A DNA stretch of 10,326 nt. Source: an uncultured Bacillota bacterium. Lineage in GTDB: Bacteria; Bacillota; Clostridia; Peptostreptococcales; Anaerovoracaceae. This document shows positions 1 to 7,738 of the stretch, in pieces. A program made the position numbers and the translations under genes. How positions within the stretch are numbered: position 1 is the stretch's first letter; each line of letters begins with the position of its first letter. The notes under the pieces were generated by a model, which worked only from the letters and a program-made list of their open reading frames with translations, made no database searches and had not been told where the DNA came from. Location of the stretch: contig CAMYWZ010000016.1 in the NCBI GenBank assembly GCA_947302945.1, positions 1 to 10,326 on the forward strand, given 5' to 3'.

Positions 1-883
1 CAAAAAGACCGTCGTCACAGGCAACACCACCATGCTCTACCTGTACACCGGCCGCATGCCCACCACCCTTGCGTATACGCCTTTCATCGCGGACTGCCTG
101 TTCGGATTTGAAGAAAACGGCGCCATGCTCCCGCCCTGCTTCGGAGCATTCGTGGGCGCGGACATATACACAGCCATCACAGCAAGCGGCCTCATCCCCA
201 AGGGAGAGACGGCCATGCTCATAGACCTCGGCACCAACGGCGAGATATCGCTGTTCAATAAAGGAGAGCTCGTATGCTGCGCCACCGCCTGCGGCCCCGC
301 GTTCGAAGGCACAGGCATAAGCTGCGGAGGCCCCGCCGCCGAAGGCGCCATAGACCACCTCTGGCTGGACGGGGACGGCAAGGTGCAGTTCTCCGTCATC
401 GGAAACTGCGCGCCCACCCACATCTGCGGCAGCGGCATCATGGACGCCATCGCAACACTGCTCAAGACCGAAGACATAGACGAGACCGGCGCCATGGAGG
501 ATCCTTACGAATTCGCACCCGGCGTAGTCCTCGATCCTCACGACGTAAGGCAGGTCCAGCTCGCAAAAGGCGCCATATGCGGAGGCATCAAGACCCTTCT
601 CTCAAGGGAAGGCCTTAAGCCCTCGGACGTCAAAACGCTTTACATAGCCGGAGGCTTCGGCTCCTACATAGACCTGGACAGCGCCGCGAAAGTCGGCATC
701 TTCCCCAAAGAGTTCAGGCAGACATCCGAAGTCATAGGCAATGCGGCACTTTCCGGAGCCATCATGATGCTCCTCGGGGCAGACAAGAGCTTCGAGCCCG
801 GCTCAATAAAGTGCGAATGCATCAACCTTGCACAGGAACCCGAATTCTCGGATCTGTATATGGAATCAATGTTTTTTGAATAA
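1..883 (+). CDS. RACo-type reductive activator of corrinoid proteins, ASKHA domain (5' end missing)
   Basis: Partial gene: the reading frame is open from base 2 and stops with TAA at 881-883. An ATG at base 32 is internal, because the codons before it already encode the conserved VVTGNTTM stretch of the family. The visible part is the ASKHA ATPase domain of RACo-like proteins: DLGTNGEI (224-247) as a phosphate-binding motif, a GTGISCGGPAAEGA stretch, HICGSGIMD, an AKGAICGGI helix and YIAGGFGSYID near the end. Family members use ATP hydrolysis to drive electron transfer from an N-terminal [2Fe-2S] domain to Co(II) corrinoid proteins, restoring the active Co(I) state. That iron-sulfur domain would lie before base 1 and cannot be checked. 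The stop is 15 bases before the first methyltransferase, so this is one operon, and the activator points to a corrinoid-dependent methyl-transfer system. The family is clear; the partner corrinoid protein is not in the window. Confidence 0.88.
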   Translation, partial: KKTVVTGNTTMLYLYTGRMPTTLAYTPFIADCLFGFEENGAMLPPCFGAFVGADIYTAITASGLIPKGETAMLIDLGTNGEISLFNKGELVCCATACGPAFEGTGISCGGPAAEGAIDHLWLDGDGKVQFSVIGNCAPTHICGSGIMDAIATLLKTEDIDETGAMEDPYEFAPGVVLDPHDVRQVQLAKGAICGGIKTLLSREGLKPSDVKTLYIAGGFGSYIDLDSAAKVGIFPKEFRQTSEVIGNAALSGAIMMLLGADKSFEPGSIKCECINLAQEPEFSDLYMESMFFE

Positions 884-898
884 AAAGAGGAGAGAGTT

Positions 899-1879
899 AT
901 GACACCAAGAGAAAACACACACGCATTCTTCGAAGGCGGAAAGTACGAGTGGAAACCCGTAGCTACAGACAAGATCAGCTTCCAGCCGGAAGAGATCTGC
1001 GAGTACGTCGCAAGAGCCTTCGTCATGCAGCAGGAACCGTTCGACAACGCCCACAAAGGCGGCGGCCCGGGCTGGTTCGGCATAGACTGGGTCTATGAAC
1101 CCACCGCAGGCGGCTCCATCAGCATCAAGCCGATACTGGACGAAGTCTCCGAGTGGAAGGAAAAGATGCCCATCCCCGACCTTTCCGAGATCGACTGGGA
1201 GGCCATCGCAAAGAGAAACGCCAAGTATCTCAATACCGATAAGTGCATAGCCTTCACCGTATTCACCGGTTACTTCGAAAGGCTCATCTCCCTGCTGTCC
1301 TTCGAGGAAGCAGCCATGGAGCTCATAATGGAAGACTACGAAGACGACATCCAGGAGCTTTTCACCGCTCTCACCGATTACTATATCGACTTCGTCGCCC
1401 ACTTCAAGAAGTACTTCAACGCTGACTACGTCACCATCCACGACGACTGGGGCACCCAGCGCTCCGCGTTCTTCTCGCCGGCAGTCCACAAGAAGATGAT
1501 AATCCCCCACCTCACCAGGTTCGTCACCGAGTGCCACAAGATGGGAGTCATCGTAGAGATGCACAGCTGCGGCTTCATTGAAGAGCTCATCCCGAACCTC
1601 ATCAGCACCGGCATCGACACCTGGCCGGGACAGGGCATCTGCGACAAGAGGAAGCTCATCGCTCTCTACGGCGACCAGTTCAAGTTCTCCATCCTTGCAA
1701 ACCCCAAGACCGAGGCCAAGACCATCGAGGAAGCAGAAGCTTTCGCGCGCGACATCTATAACGAGTTCAGGGATAAGGACGTCTGCTTCTGGACCAGCGC
1801 CAGAAGGTGCGGCGGCGTAGACAAGTACGAAGCCATCCAGAACGTTCTCAGAGAAGAAGGAAAGAAGCAGTTCGCATAA
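899..1879 (+). CDS. URO-D-fold corrinoid-type methyltransferase, tandem copy 1
   Basis: 326-residue cytoplasmic protein of the uroporphyrinogen decarboxylase superfamily (PF01208). The start ATG follows AGGAG (888-892) with a six-base spacer. Visible features are an N-terminal MTPRENTHAFFEG segment, HDDWGTQRSAFFSPA in the middle, and HSCGF with His222 and Cys224. Cys304 follows in RRCGG. A His-x-Cys pair plus a distant Cys is the zinc site of MtaA/MtbA-type methyltransferases, which activate a thiol or move a methyl group to or from a corrinoid. The RQAGRY motif of true uroporphyrinogen decarboxylase is absent, so a heme role is unlikely. By hand alignment it is 81% identical to copy 3 (263 of 326 positions, no gaps) and clearly less similar to copy 2. 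Cys296 is found only in this copy. It lies 15 bases after the RACo gene, so demethylation of a methylated substrate is the likely job; the substrate is unknown. Confidence 0.88.
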   Translation: MTPRENTHAFFEGGKYEWKPVATDKISFQPEEICEYVARAFVMQQEPFDNAHKGGGPGWFGIDWVYEPTAGGSISIKPILDEVSEWKEKMPIPDLSEIDWEAIAKRNAKYLNTDKCIAFTVFTGYFERLISLLSFEEAAMELIMEDYEDDIQELFTALTDYYIDFVAHFKKYFNADYVTIHDDWGTQRSAFFSPAVHKKMIIPHLTRFVTECHKMGVIVEMHSCGFIEELIPNLISTGIDTWPGQGICDKRKLIALYGDQFKFSILANPKTEAKTIEEAEAFARDIYNEFRDKDVCFWTSARRCGGVDKYEAIQNVLREEGKKQFA

Positions 1880-1908
1880 AGCCTTCTGCAGAGAAAGGAC
1901 CGTAAAAC

Positions 1909-2892
1909 ATGACACCTAAGGAAAACATCCACGCTTTCTTTGAAGGCAGAAAATACGAATGGAAGCCTCTTTCCTCGGACAGGATCTCGTTCCACCCCGA
2001 GGAGATAAGCGAATATGTAGCCAGAGCCTTCGTCTTCCAGCAGGAGCCCTACAAGGGGCCCAAAGGCGGTCTGGGCTGGTTCAACATAGAATGGGAGTAC
2101 GAACCCGGCGCAGGCGGATCCATCAGCCTTAAACCTATTCTGGACGACGTTTCGGAATGGAAAGACAAGATGGAGTTCCCGGACCTCACCAAGATCGACT
2201 GGGAAGGGATAGCCAAAAAGAACGCGGATTACCTCAAAACGGACAAAGCGATAACATTCACGATCTTCACAGGCTATTTCGAGAGGCTCATCTCCCTGCT
2301 CTCGTTCGAGGAAGCAGCCATGGAGCTGATCATGGAGGACTACGAGGACGACATCAACGAGCTTTTCACCGCCCTTACGGATTTCTACATCGATTTCGCG
2401 CAGCATTTCCGCAAGTACTTCAATGCTGATTTCGTGCAGATCCACGACGACTGGGGCACTCAGCGCTCCGCTTTCTTCTCGCCGGCAGTCCACAAGAAGA
2501 TGATAATCCCCCACCTCACCAGGTTCGTCTCCGCGTGCCACGAGATGGGTCTTGTGGTCGAGATGCACAGCTGCGGCTTCATCGAAGAGCTCATCCCGAA
2601 CCTCATCAGTTCAGGTATGGACACCTGGCCGGGACAGGGCCTCTGCGACAAGTACAAGCTGGTGCAGCTCTACGGAGACCAGTTCAAATTCATGGTCCGC
2701 GTGTCCATGAAGGATGAAAAGGACATAACCGTTGAAAGAGCCAAAGAGTACGCCCTGGACATCTACAACAAATTCAGGGATAAAGACGTGTTCTTCATGG
2801 TTTACGGAAGAGACTGCGGCGCTCCGGAGAACACCGAGGCCATCTATAAGGTACTGCTTGAGGAAGGCAAAAAACAGTTCGGAGCAGCATAA
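1909..2892 (+). CDS. URO-D-fold corrinoid-type methyltransferase, tandem copy 2
   Basis: 327 residues, 29 bases after copy 1, with ribosome binding site GAAAGGA (1893-1899) nine bases before the ATG. It has the same architecture as copy 1: MTPKENIHAFFEG at the start, HDDWGTQRSAFF, then His220 and Cys222 in HSCGF and Cys303 in RDCGA, so the presumed zinc ligands are all kept. It is the most divergent of the three. The GGGPGWFGIDWVYEPTAG part of the others is two residues shorter and altered here (GGLGWFNIEWEYEPGAG). The segment after the zinc His-x-Cys differs too, with FMVRVSMKDEKD in place of the LANPK region. The protein may therefore accept a different substrate or be a different subunit; this is inference. 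The stop is followed within ten bases by a terminator-like hairpin that separates it from copy 3. Confidence 0.87.
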   Translation: MTPKENIHAFFEGRKYEWKPLSSDRISFHPEEISEYVARAFVFQQEPYKGPKGGLGWFNIEWEYEPGAGGSISLKPILDDVSEWKDKMEFPDLTKIDWEGIAKKNADYLKTDKAITFTIFTGYFERLISLLSFEEAAMELIMEDYEDDINELFTALTDFYIDFAQHFRKYFNADFVQIHDDWGTQRSAFFSPAVHKKMIIPHLTRFVSACHEMGLVVEMHSCGFIEELIPNLISSGMDTWPGQGLCDKYKLVQLYGDQFKFMVRVSMKDEKDITVERAKEYALDIYNKFRDKDVFFMVYGRDCGAPENTEAIYKVLLEEGKKQFGAA

Positions 2893-2901
2893 AAAACAAA
2901 G

Positions 2902-2932
2902 GGCCATGCCGTTTCCCGGCATGGTCTTTTTT
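2902..2932 (+). terminator. Hairpin plus T-run between methyltransferase copies 2 and 3 (terminator or attenuator)
   Basis: A ten-base-pair stem, GGCCATGCCG (2902-2911) with CGGCATGGTC (2917-2926), contains one G-U pair, has a five-base loop, and is followed by TTTTTT (2927-2932). This is the form of an intrinsic terminator. It lies inside what otherwise looks like one operon, just before the ribosome binding site of copy 3, so it probably lowers expression of the third copy by partial termination. Confidence 0.78.
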
Positions 2933-2952
2933 CGCACAGAAAGGACGATAAC

Positions 2953-3936
2953 ATGACACCGAAAGAGAATATGCACGCGTTCTATGAAGGCCGCAAATTC
3001 GAGTGGAAGCCTGTCGCTACCGACAGGAAGACCTTCCACCCCCAGGAGATCTGCGAATACGTAGCCAGAGCGTTCGTATACCAGCAGGAGCCATTCGACA
3101 ACAAGCACAACGGCGGCGGTCCGGGCTGGTTCGGCATAGACTGGGTCTACGAGCCCACTGCCGGCGGCTCCATCAGCATCAAGCCGACACTGGACGACGT
3201 TTCCGAATGGAAGGAAAAGATGCCCATCCCCGACCTTTCCGAGATCGACTGGGAAGGCATCGCGAAGAAGAACAAAGACTTCATCACCACCGACAAAGCC
3301 CTCGCTTTCACCATCTTCACCGGGTATTTCGAAAGGCTCATTTCGCTGCTCTCGTTTGAGGAAGCAGCCATGGAGCTGATCATGGAGGACTACGAGGACG
3401 ACATCCACGAGCTGTTTGATGCGCTCACGGATTACTACATCGACTTCGCGGCGCACTTCAAGAAGTACTTCGGCGCGGACTACGTAACGATCCACGACGA
3501 CTGGGGCACCCAGCGCTCCGCCTTCTTCTCCCCGGCAGTCCACAAGAAGATGATAGTTCCGCACCTCACCAGGTTCGTCTCCGAGTGCCACAGGATGGGA
3601 CTTATCGTCGAGATGCACAGCTGCGGCTTCATCGAAGAGCTCATCCCGAACCTCATCAGCACAGGCATAGACACCTGGCCGGGACAGGGCCTCTGCGACA
3701 AGCGCAAGCTCATAAAACTCTACGGGGACCAGTTCAAGTTCTCCGTTCTGGCCAACCCGAAGGTCGCTCCTGCCGACATCGAAGGCGCAAAGAAGTTCGC
3801 CCGCGATATCTACGACGAGTTCCGCGACAATATGGTCGTCTTCTGGTGCCACCCCCAGAAGTGCGGCAGCTCCGAGAACTACAAGGCCGTCATCGACACT
3901 CTCGTCGAGGAAGGAAAGAAGCAGTTCGCGCAGTAA
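2953..3936 (+). CDS. URO-D-fold corrinoid-type methyltransferase, tandem copy 3
   Basis: 327 residues, with ribosome binding site AGAAAGGA (2938-2945) seven bases before the ATG. It keeps the family pattern MTPKENMHAFYEG, HDDWGTQRSAFF, His222 and Cys224 in HSCGF and Cys304 in QKCGS. An additional Cys299 and His300 (FWCHP) occur only in this copy, near the presumed third zinc ligand. Overall it is closest to copy 1 (81% identity by hand alignment); 27 of the 63 differences fall in residues 271-320. Its ATG is only 20 bases after the T-run of a terminator-like hairpin, which leaves no room for an ordinary promoter between them. Its expression probably depends on read-through or on a promoter inside copy 2. 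A strong terminator follows the gene. Confidence 0.87.
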   Translation: MTPKENMHAFYEGRKFEWKPVATDRKTFHPQEICEYVARAFVYQQEPFDNKHNGGGPGWFGIDWVYEPTAGGSISIKPTLDDVSEWKEKMPIPDLSEIDWEGIAKKNKDFITTDKALAFTIFTGYFERLISLLSFEEAAMELIMEDYEDDIHELFDALTDYYIDFAAHFKKYFGADYVTIHDDWGTQRSAFFSPAVHKKMIVPHLTRFVSECHRMGLIVEMHSCGFIEELIPNLISTGIDTWPGQGLCDKRKLIKLYGDQFKFSVLANPKVAPADIEGAKKFARDIYDEFRDNMVVFWCHPQKCGSSENYKAVIDTLVEEGKKQFAQ

Positions 3937-3951
3937 TGATCAAAGCACAGC

Positions 3952-3978
3952 AAAACGCCCCGTTACAGGGGCGTTTTT
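3952..3978. terminator. Intrinsic terminator between convergent copy 3 and glpK
   Basis: A perfect ten-base-pair stem, AAAACGCCCC (3952-3961) with GGGGCGTTTT (3968-3977), has a GTTACA loop and a five-T run on the + strand (3974-3978). On the - strand the same stem ends in four Ts, so it may also stop transcripts coming from glpK, whose stop is at 4034. It marks the end of both operons. Confidence 0.85.
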
Positions 3979-4033
3979 GTTATCATGTTTTTTACAGCTG
4001 CTCCTGCGGCGCGTTTAAATTTGCAGCACCTGT

Positions 4034-5521
4034 CTATTTCGTCATGGCCTGGCGGACGGCGTGGTGCCAGCCTTCGAGGGCGGATCTGCGGTCTTCTTCG
4101 GTGATACCGCTCTTGAATTCGCGGTCCACCTTCCAGTTGCGGTCTATGTCGTCCGTGCTGTTCCAGAAACCTGTTGCAAGGCCGGCCAGGTAGGCCGCGC
4201 CGAGGGCGGTGGTCTCGATGCAGGATGGCCTTACGACGGGTTTGCCTATCATGTCGGCCTGGATCTGCATTATCATGTCGTTGGCGGAGGCTCCGCCGTC
4301 CACCCTTAGGGAAGCAAGCTCTATGCCGCTGTCCTGCTCCATGGCAGACAGTACGTCGCAGGTCTGGTACGAGAGCGATTCTATGACAGCGCGGGCTATG
4401 TGCTCCCTGGTGGTGCCGCGGGTGATGCCTGTGATGAGGCCTCTGGCGTAGGGGTCCCAGTACGGGGCGCCAAGACCTACGAACGCGGGGACCATGAAGA
4501 CGCCGCCGGTATCGGGGACCTTGGAGGCCAGCTCGCTGACCTGGTAGCTGTGCTCGAAGAAGTCCATCTCGTCGCGGAGCCACTGGATGGCAGCGCCGGC
4601 TACGAATATGGAGCCCTCGAGGGCGTAAGTGACCTTGCCGTTGAGGCCCCAGGCTATCGTCGTGACCAGCCCGTTTCTGGATACGACAGGTTTTTCTCCT
4701 GTGTTCATCAGGAGGAAGCCGCCGGTGCCGTAGGTGTTCTTGACCTCGCCGGGGAGGAAGCAGGTCTGCCCGAACAGGGCGCACTGCTGGTCTCCGGCTG
4801 CTCCGGATACGGGTATGGAGCCTCCGAAAATTGAAGGATCGGAGCTGCCGTAAACGCAGGAGCTGGGCTTCGGCTCGGGGAGCATGCACTTCGGGATGCC
4901 AAGGATATTGAGTATCTCGTCGTCCCACTCGAGGGTGTGGATGTTGAACATCATGGTGCGGGAGGCGTTGGAATAGTCCGTTACGTGGACCTTGCCGCCG
5001 GTGAGCTTCCATATAAGCCAGGTGTCTATGGTGCCGAACAGGAGCTCGCCTTTTTCAGCCCTTTCACGCACGCCGGGGACGTTCTCGAGTATCCAGCGGA
5101 GCTTGGTTCCGGAAAAGTACGCGTCGATCAGAAGGCCGGTCTTTTCCCTGATCCTGTCGGAATAGCCTGCGGCAACGAGGGAATCGCAGTATTCGGCGGT
5201 GCGCCTGCACTGCCAGACTATGGCGTTGCAGACAGGGATGCCTGTGGCTTTGTCCCAGACCACGGTGGTCTCGCGCTGGTCGGTGATGCCTATGCCGGCT
5301 ATCTCTTCAGCCTTGGCGGCTATCTTCTCCATGGCCTCTACGGCTACGCCCATCTGGCGCGCCCATATCTCCATGGCGTTGTGCTCCACCCAGCCCGGCT
5401 TGGGATATATCTGCTTGAAGGAGCGCTGAGCGACGCTCATCATGTTGCCTTCGCGGTCGAAAAGTATGCATCTGCAGCTTGAGGTGCCCTCGTCGAGAGC
5501 CATTACGTACTTTTTATCCAT
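4034..5521 (-). CDS. glpK: Glycerol kinase
   Basis: 495-residue FGGY-family kinase, close to the 502 residues of the E. coli enzyme. It phosphorylates glycerol with ATP to give sn-glycerol 3-phosphate for lipid synthesis or glycolysis, in the cytoplasm. Visible landmarks are the N-terminal phosphate-binding loop ([15 protein letters not shown], residues 8-22), [13 protein letters not shown] (first FGGY signature), [73 protein letters not shown] (second FGGY signature) and VDGGASAND. The start is set by ATG at 5521 with a GGAAGGGA-type site just upstream on the - strand. The N-terminal loop is slightly unusual: Glu11, Cys16 and Cys18 stand where the common form is DQGTTSSRA. The gene is 58 bases after hemW on the same strand and no clear promoter is visible in the gap, so co-transcription is likely. 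No glycerol facilitator or glycerol-3-phosphate dehydrogenase gene is in the window. Confidence 0.95.
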   Translation of the reverse strand: MDKKYVMALDEGTSSCRCILFDREGNMMSVAQRSFKQIYPKPGWVEHNAMEIWARQMGVAVEAMEKIAAKAEEIAGIGITDQRETTVVWDKATGIPVCNAIVWQCRRTAEYCDSLVAAGYSDRIREKTGLLIDAYFSGTKLRWILENVPGVRERAEKGELLFGTIDTWLIWKLTGGKVHVTDYSNASRTMMFNIHTLEWDDEILNILGIPKCMLPEPKPSSCVYGSSDPSIFGGSIPVSGAAGDQQCALFGQTCFLPGEVKNTYGTGGFLLMNTGEKPVVSRNGLVTTIAWGLNGKVTYALEGSIFVAGAAIQWLRDEMDFFEHSYQVSELASKVPDTGGVFMVPAFVGLGAPYWDPYARGLITGITRGTTREHIARAVIESLSYQTCDVLSAMEQDSGIELASLRVDGGASANDMIMQIQADMIGKPVVRPSCIETTALGAAYLAGLATGFWNSTDDIDRNWKVDREFKSGITEEDRRSALEGWHHAVRQAMTK

Positions 5522-5534
5522 GGTCTTTCCCTTC

Positions 5535-5551
5535 CGGGGCCGGCGGCCCCG
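5535..5551 (-). promoter_or_regulatory. GC-rich hairpin in the glpK leader
   Basis: A seven-base-pair perfect stem (5535-5541 with 5545-5551, all G-C pairs) with a three-base loop lies between hemW and glpK, directly before the glpK ribosome binding site. No T-run follows on either strand, so it is not an ordinary intrinsic terminator. It could hinder ribosome access to glpK or protect the 5' end of a processed message; this is inference. Confidence 0.4.
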
Positions 5552-5579
5552 TCATCTGCTTTTGAAGCTGTGCTGTATT

Positions 5580-6773
5580 TCAGAGAAGCGCGTAGAGCAG
5601 CTCCTGCATTACCGGGTTGGTATTATCAAGGCCGTAAGGCGTGAGGACGACGCGGCCATCCGAAACCGTTATAAAGCCTTCAGACGCGAGCTTTTCAAGG
5701 GGGTCCGCGAACTCCTCCGCGAGATCCGTACCGAAAAGCTGCCTGTAAAAACCGGTATCCAGCCCGCGGATAAGGCGGAGCTGGGTGAATATGAAGTCCC
5801 CCTTAAGGTCCGTGAGGCTTTCCTTCTGGAGCCCGTCAAAGGGATCCGCCTTGCTCCAGTCCGCCTCCCCGCGGTATCCGCCGGCAAACCTTCCGTCTTC
5901 CGAGAACACCGGCATGAAGCTGTGCGCAGAAATGCCGAAGCCCAGGTAAGGCTGCATGCTCCAGTACCTGAGGTTGTGACGGCATTCAAAGCCGGGCTTT
6001 GCCGCGTTGCTTACCTCGTAATGATTATAACCTTTTTCACGGAGTTTTGCCACAGCATGATGGTACATGGCGCGGTTTTCCTCCCACGACGGAAGCCGGA
6101 CCGCTCCGTTTCTGTAGGCTGCCCACAGCGGCGTATCCTCCTCGAGCTGGAGGCTGTAGAAAGAGATGTGCTCCGGACCGAGATCAATGGCCTCGTCCAG
6201 AGTCTCCTGCCAGATCCCGAGATCCTGGACCCCAGGCGCTCCGTCCGCTGACTGCCGCGGAAGGCCGAACATCAGATCGAGATTGATGTTGTCAAAGCCC
6301 GCGCCGCGCAGTATCTTAAACGCCTGCCGCGCGCGCTCCGCGGAATGTATGCGGCCTATGGCCTTCAGCACCGCGTCGTCGAAGCTCTGAACGCCCATGC
6401 TTACACGTGTGAATCCAAGTTCCTTCAGATCCGCAGCTTTCTGCTTCGTGACCGTCTCCGGATTGACCTCTATCGAGACCTCCGCACCGTCCGCCATCTC
6501 AAAGCTTCCGCGCACAGATCCAAGCACAGTCTCAAGCTGCGCCCTGCTTGCCAGCGAAGGCGTTCCGCCGCCGAAAAACAGAGTGTCTACATAATGCTCG
6601 ATTCCGTTGACACTGGCATTTTCCGCGGCTTTTATATCTTCCGCCAGTTCAGCGAAATACCCCTCCTCAGGAGGCCTCTCAAAGCTCACGAAATCGCAGT
6701 ACCTGCATTTTCTTATACAGTACGGAACGTGGATGTAGACACCGATGGTATTATTCGAAAGGACCATGCTCAT
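5580..6773 (-). CDS. hemW: Radical SAM heme chaperone HemW
   Basis: 397-residue radical SAM protein, near the roughly 380 residues usual for HemW. Cys19, Cys23 and Cys26 (YCIRKCRYCDF) form the CX3CX2C site for the [4Fe-4S] cluster that binds S-adenosylmethionine. Further landmarks are FFGGGTPSL, GFTRVSMGVQSF, NLDLMFGLP and HISFYSLQLEEDTP. HNLRYW matches the HNXXYW motif of HemW. Phe follows Asp after the third Cys, so the fourth cysteine of coproporphyrinogen dehydrogenase HemN (CX3CX2CXC) is missing. HemW inserts heme into target proteins such as respiratory enzymes; oxidase-like annotations of this family are usually wrong. The start ATG (6773) overlaps the stop of the ATP-grasp gene as ATGA and has an AAAAGGGA site upstream; a second Met lies at residue 3. 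In Bacillota hemW normally follows lepA directly, but here three genes stand between them. Confidence 0.92.
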   Translation of the reverse strand: MSMVLSNNTIGVYIHVPYCIRKCRYCDFVSFERPPEEGYFAELAEDIKAAENASVNGIEHYVDTLFFGGGTPSLASRAQLETVLGSVRGSFEMADGAEVSIEVNPETVTKQKAADLKELGFTRVSMGVQSFDDAVLKAIGRIHSAERARQAFKILRGAGFDNINLDLMFGLPRQSADGAPGVQDLGIWQETLDEAIDLGPEHISFYSLQLEEDTPLWAAYRNGAVRLPSWEENRAMYHHAVAKLREKGYNHYEVSNAAKPGFECRHNLRYWSMQPYLGFGISAHSFMPVFSEDGRFAGGYRGEADWSKADPFDGLQKESLTDLKGDFIFTQLRLIRGLDTGFYRQLFGTDLAEEFADPLEKLASEGFITVSDGRVVLTPYGLDNTNPVMQELLYALL

Positions 6774-7738
6774 AATGATCCCTTTTTGATCATGACCTCG
6801 TTATACTTCATCATGTAGATGCCTTCTTCGTACGCACCTATATGCCTGCTGTTCGCCTTGCCCTTCAGATTGTTCAGGATCAGCTTCATGTGGTCGCAGC
6901 CGGCTTCATACGCGTGGGGATACCCGCCGCCGAAGCGCGGATTGACTTCGCTTATGTAATACCTTCCGCCGATCTCAAAGAGGTCGATATCGATCTGGCC
7001 CTTATAACCGGCCTCGAGCACGAACTTCTCTATATAGTCAAACAGCGCCGGATCTTTGAAGCTGACTGCCTTGTCCGTTTCACCGGCCCGCATCTTGATC
7101 TTCTTCTTGGTGAATATAGAAACGACTTCCCCGCTTATCATGTCGATGTAGACGTCCGCGCCTATCTCCTGACCGTCAAGGTATTCCTGGACCATCAGCC
7201 CCTCTTCGTGCGAGAAGAGCAGATCGACCGTCTCTTTATCGAAAGCCTTTGAAATGCCAATGGAAGCCGACCCTCTGAACGGCTTTACGAACACGGGGTA
7301 AGACACTTCCCCGGCATCCGCGGCTCTGTAAAACGCCTCTTTGTCGGTCCACGACTTTGCGCAGCAATACCCGTGCGCAGACAGCCATTTATACATCTGC
7401 ATCTTGTCGAGGGACATTTCGCAAAGCTCATAGGAACTGCCGATGACGGTAACGCCCAGCTCGCGGAAGCGTTCTTCGTTTTCGGCGAGCATGGACAGCT
7501 CTGGATCGATGAGGCTGAGAACGCCGCTTATCCTTTCCTTCCTGCAGATATCGAATATCCTCTCCATATACCCTTCCGCGTTTATCGGCGGAACTATATA
7601 GTATTTATCCGCGTCATAAACGGCAGGGCCGAGCGCGCTGGCATCAGTGGCTACGATGGTGCCTATGCCGGCAAATGTCCTCCTGAAATACTGGACTATC
7701 TTGTTCCGCGTTCCCGCGGCGAGAATAAGGAAATTCAT
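6770..7738 (-). CDS. ATP-grasp ligase of the CarB/PylC type
   Basis: 322-residue ATP-grasp enzyme. Residues 1-100 form a pre-ATP-grasp, Rossmann-like part (LILAAGTRNKIVQYFRR). Residues 110-200 carry the ATP-binding part, with Lys152 (VFVKPF), the glycine-rich loop GSASIG (156-161) and QEYLDGQE (184-191). GQIDIDLFE (248-256) and Glu264/Asn266 in EVNPRFGGGYP provide the metal ligands. Such enzymes activate a carboxylate as an acyl phosphate and join it to an amine or similar nucleophile. The substrate cannot be read from the sequence. The gene overlaps the PLP decarboxylase upstream and hemW downstream by four bases each (ATGA), so it is translated in step with them. GGAG lies eight bases before its ATG. 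Sampled lines count 40-48% GC, clearly lower than lepA or glpK. With a phosphoglycosyl transferase nearby, ligation of an amine or amino acid to a surface sugar is a reasonable guess. Confidence 0.85.
   Translation of the reverse strand: MNFLILAAGTRNKIVQYFRRTFAGIGTIVATDASALGPAVYDADKYYIVPPINAEGYMERIFDICRKERISGVLSLIDPELSMLAENEERFRELGVTVIGSSYELCEMSLDKMQMYKWLSAHGYCCAKSWTDKEAFYRAADAGEVSYPVFVKPFRGSASIGISKAFDKETVDLLFSHEEGLMVQEYLDGQEIGADVYIDMISGEVVSIFTKKKIKMRAGETDKAVSFKDPALFDYIEKFVLEAGYKGQIDIDLFEIGGRYYISEVNPRFGGGYPHAYEAGCDHMKLILNNLKGKANSRHIGAYEEGIYMMKYNEVMIKKGSL

Larger units (their letters stand above)
899..3936 (+). repeat. Tandem triplication of about 1 kb units
   Basis: The three methyltransferase genes form direct repeats with the same orientation, near-equal length and similar leaders: GAAAGGAC precedes copies 2 and 3, and a related purine-rich site precedes copy 1. 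Identical tracts include 48 bases shared by copies 2 and 3 (2308-2355 and 3358-3405) and 57 bases shared by copies 1 and 2 (1469-1525 and 2473-2529). This indicates gene duplication within the operon, with possible later sequence exchange. Confidence 0.85.

Noticed and set aside
866..3852. Long antisense open frames (up to 413 codons) opposite the three methyltransferases
   Set aside because: They run antisense to well-supported genes in the same relative frame in each copy, have low-complexity acidic/valine-rich translations and no recognisable motif. They come from codon bias that avoids antisense stops.
3963..5012. 349-codon open frame overlapping glpK on the same strand
   Set aside because: The translation is rich in Arg, His and Pro, typical of an out-of-frame reading of a GC-rich gene; glpK is unambiguous in the other frame.
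899..6773. Reading the URO-D-like genes and HemW together as a heme biosynthesis region
   Set aside because: The URO-D-like proteins lack the RQAGRY motif and have methyltransferase-type zinc ligands beside RACo. HemW is a chaperone, not an oxidase, and lies on the other strand.
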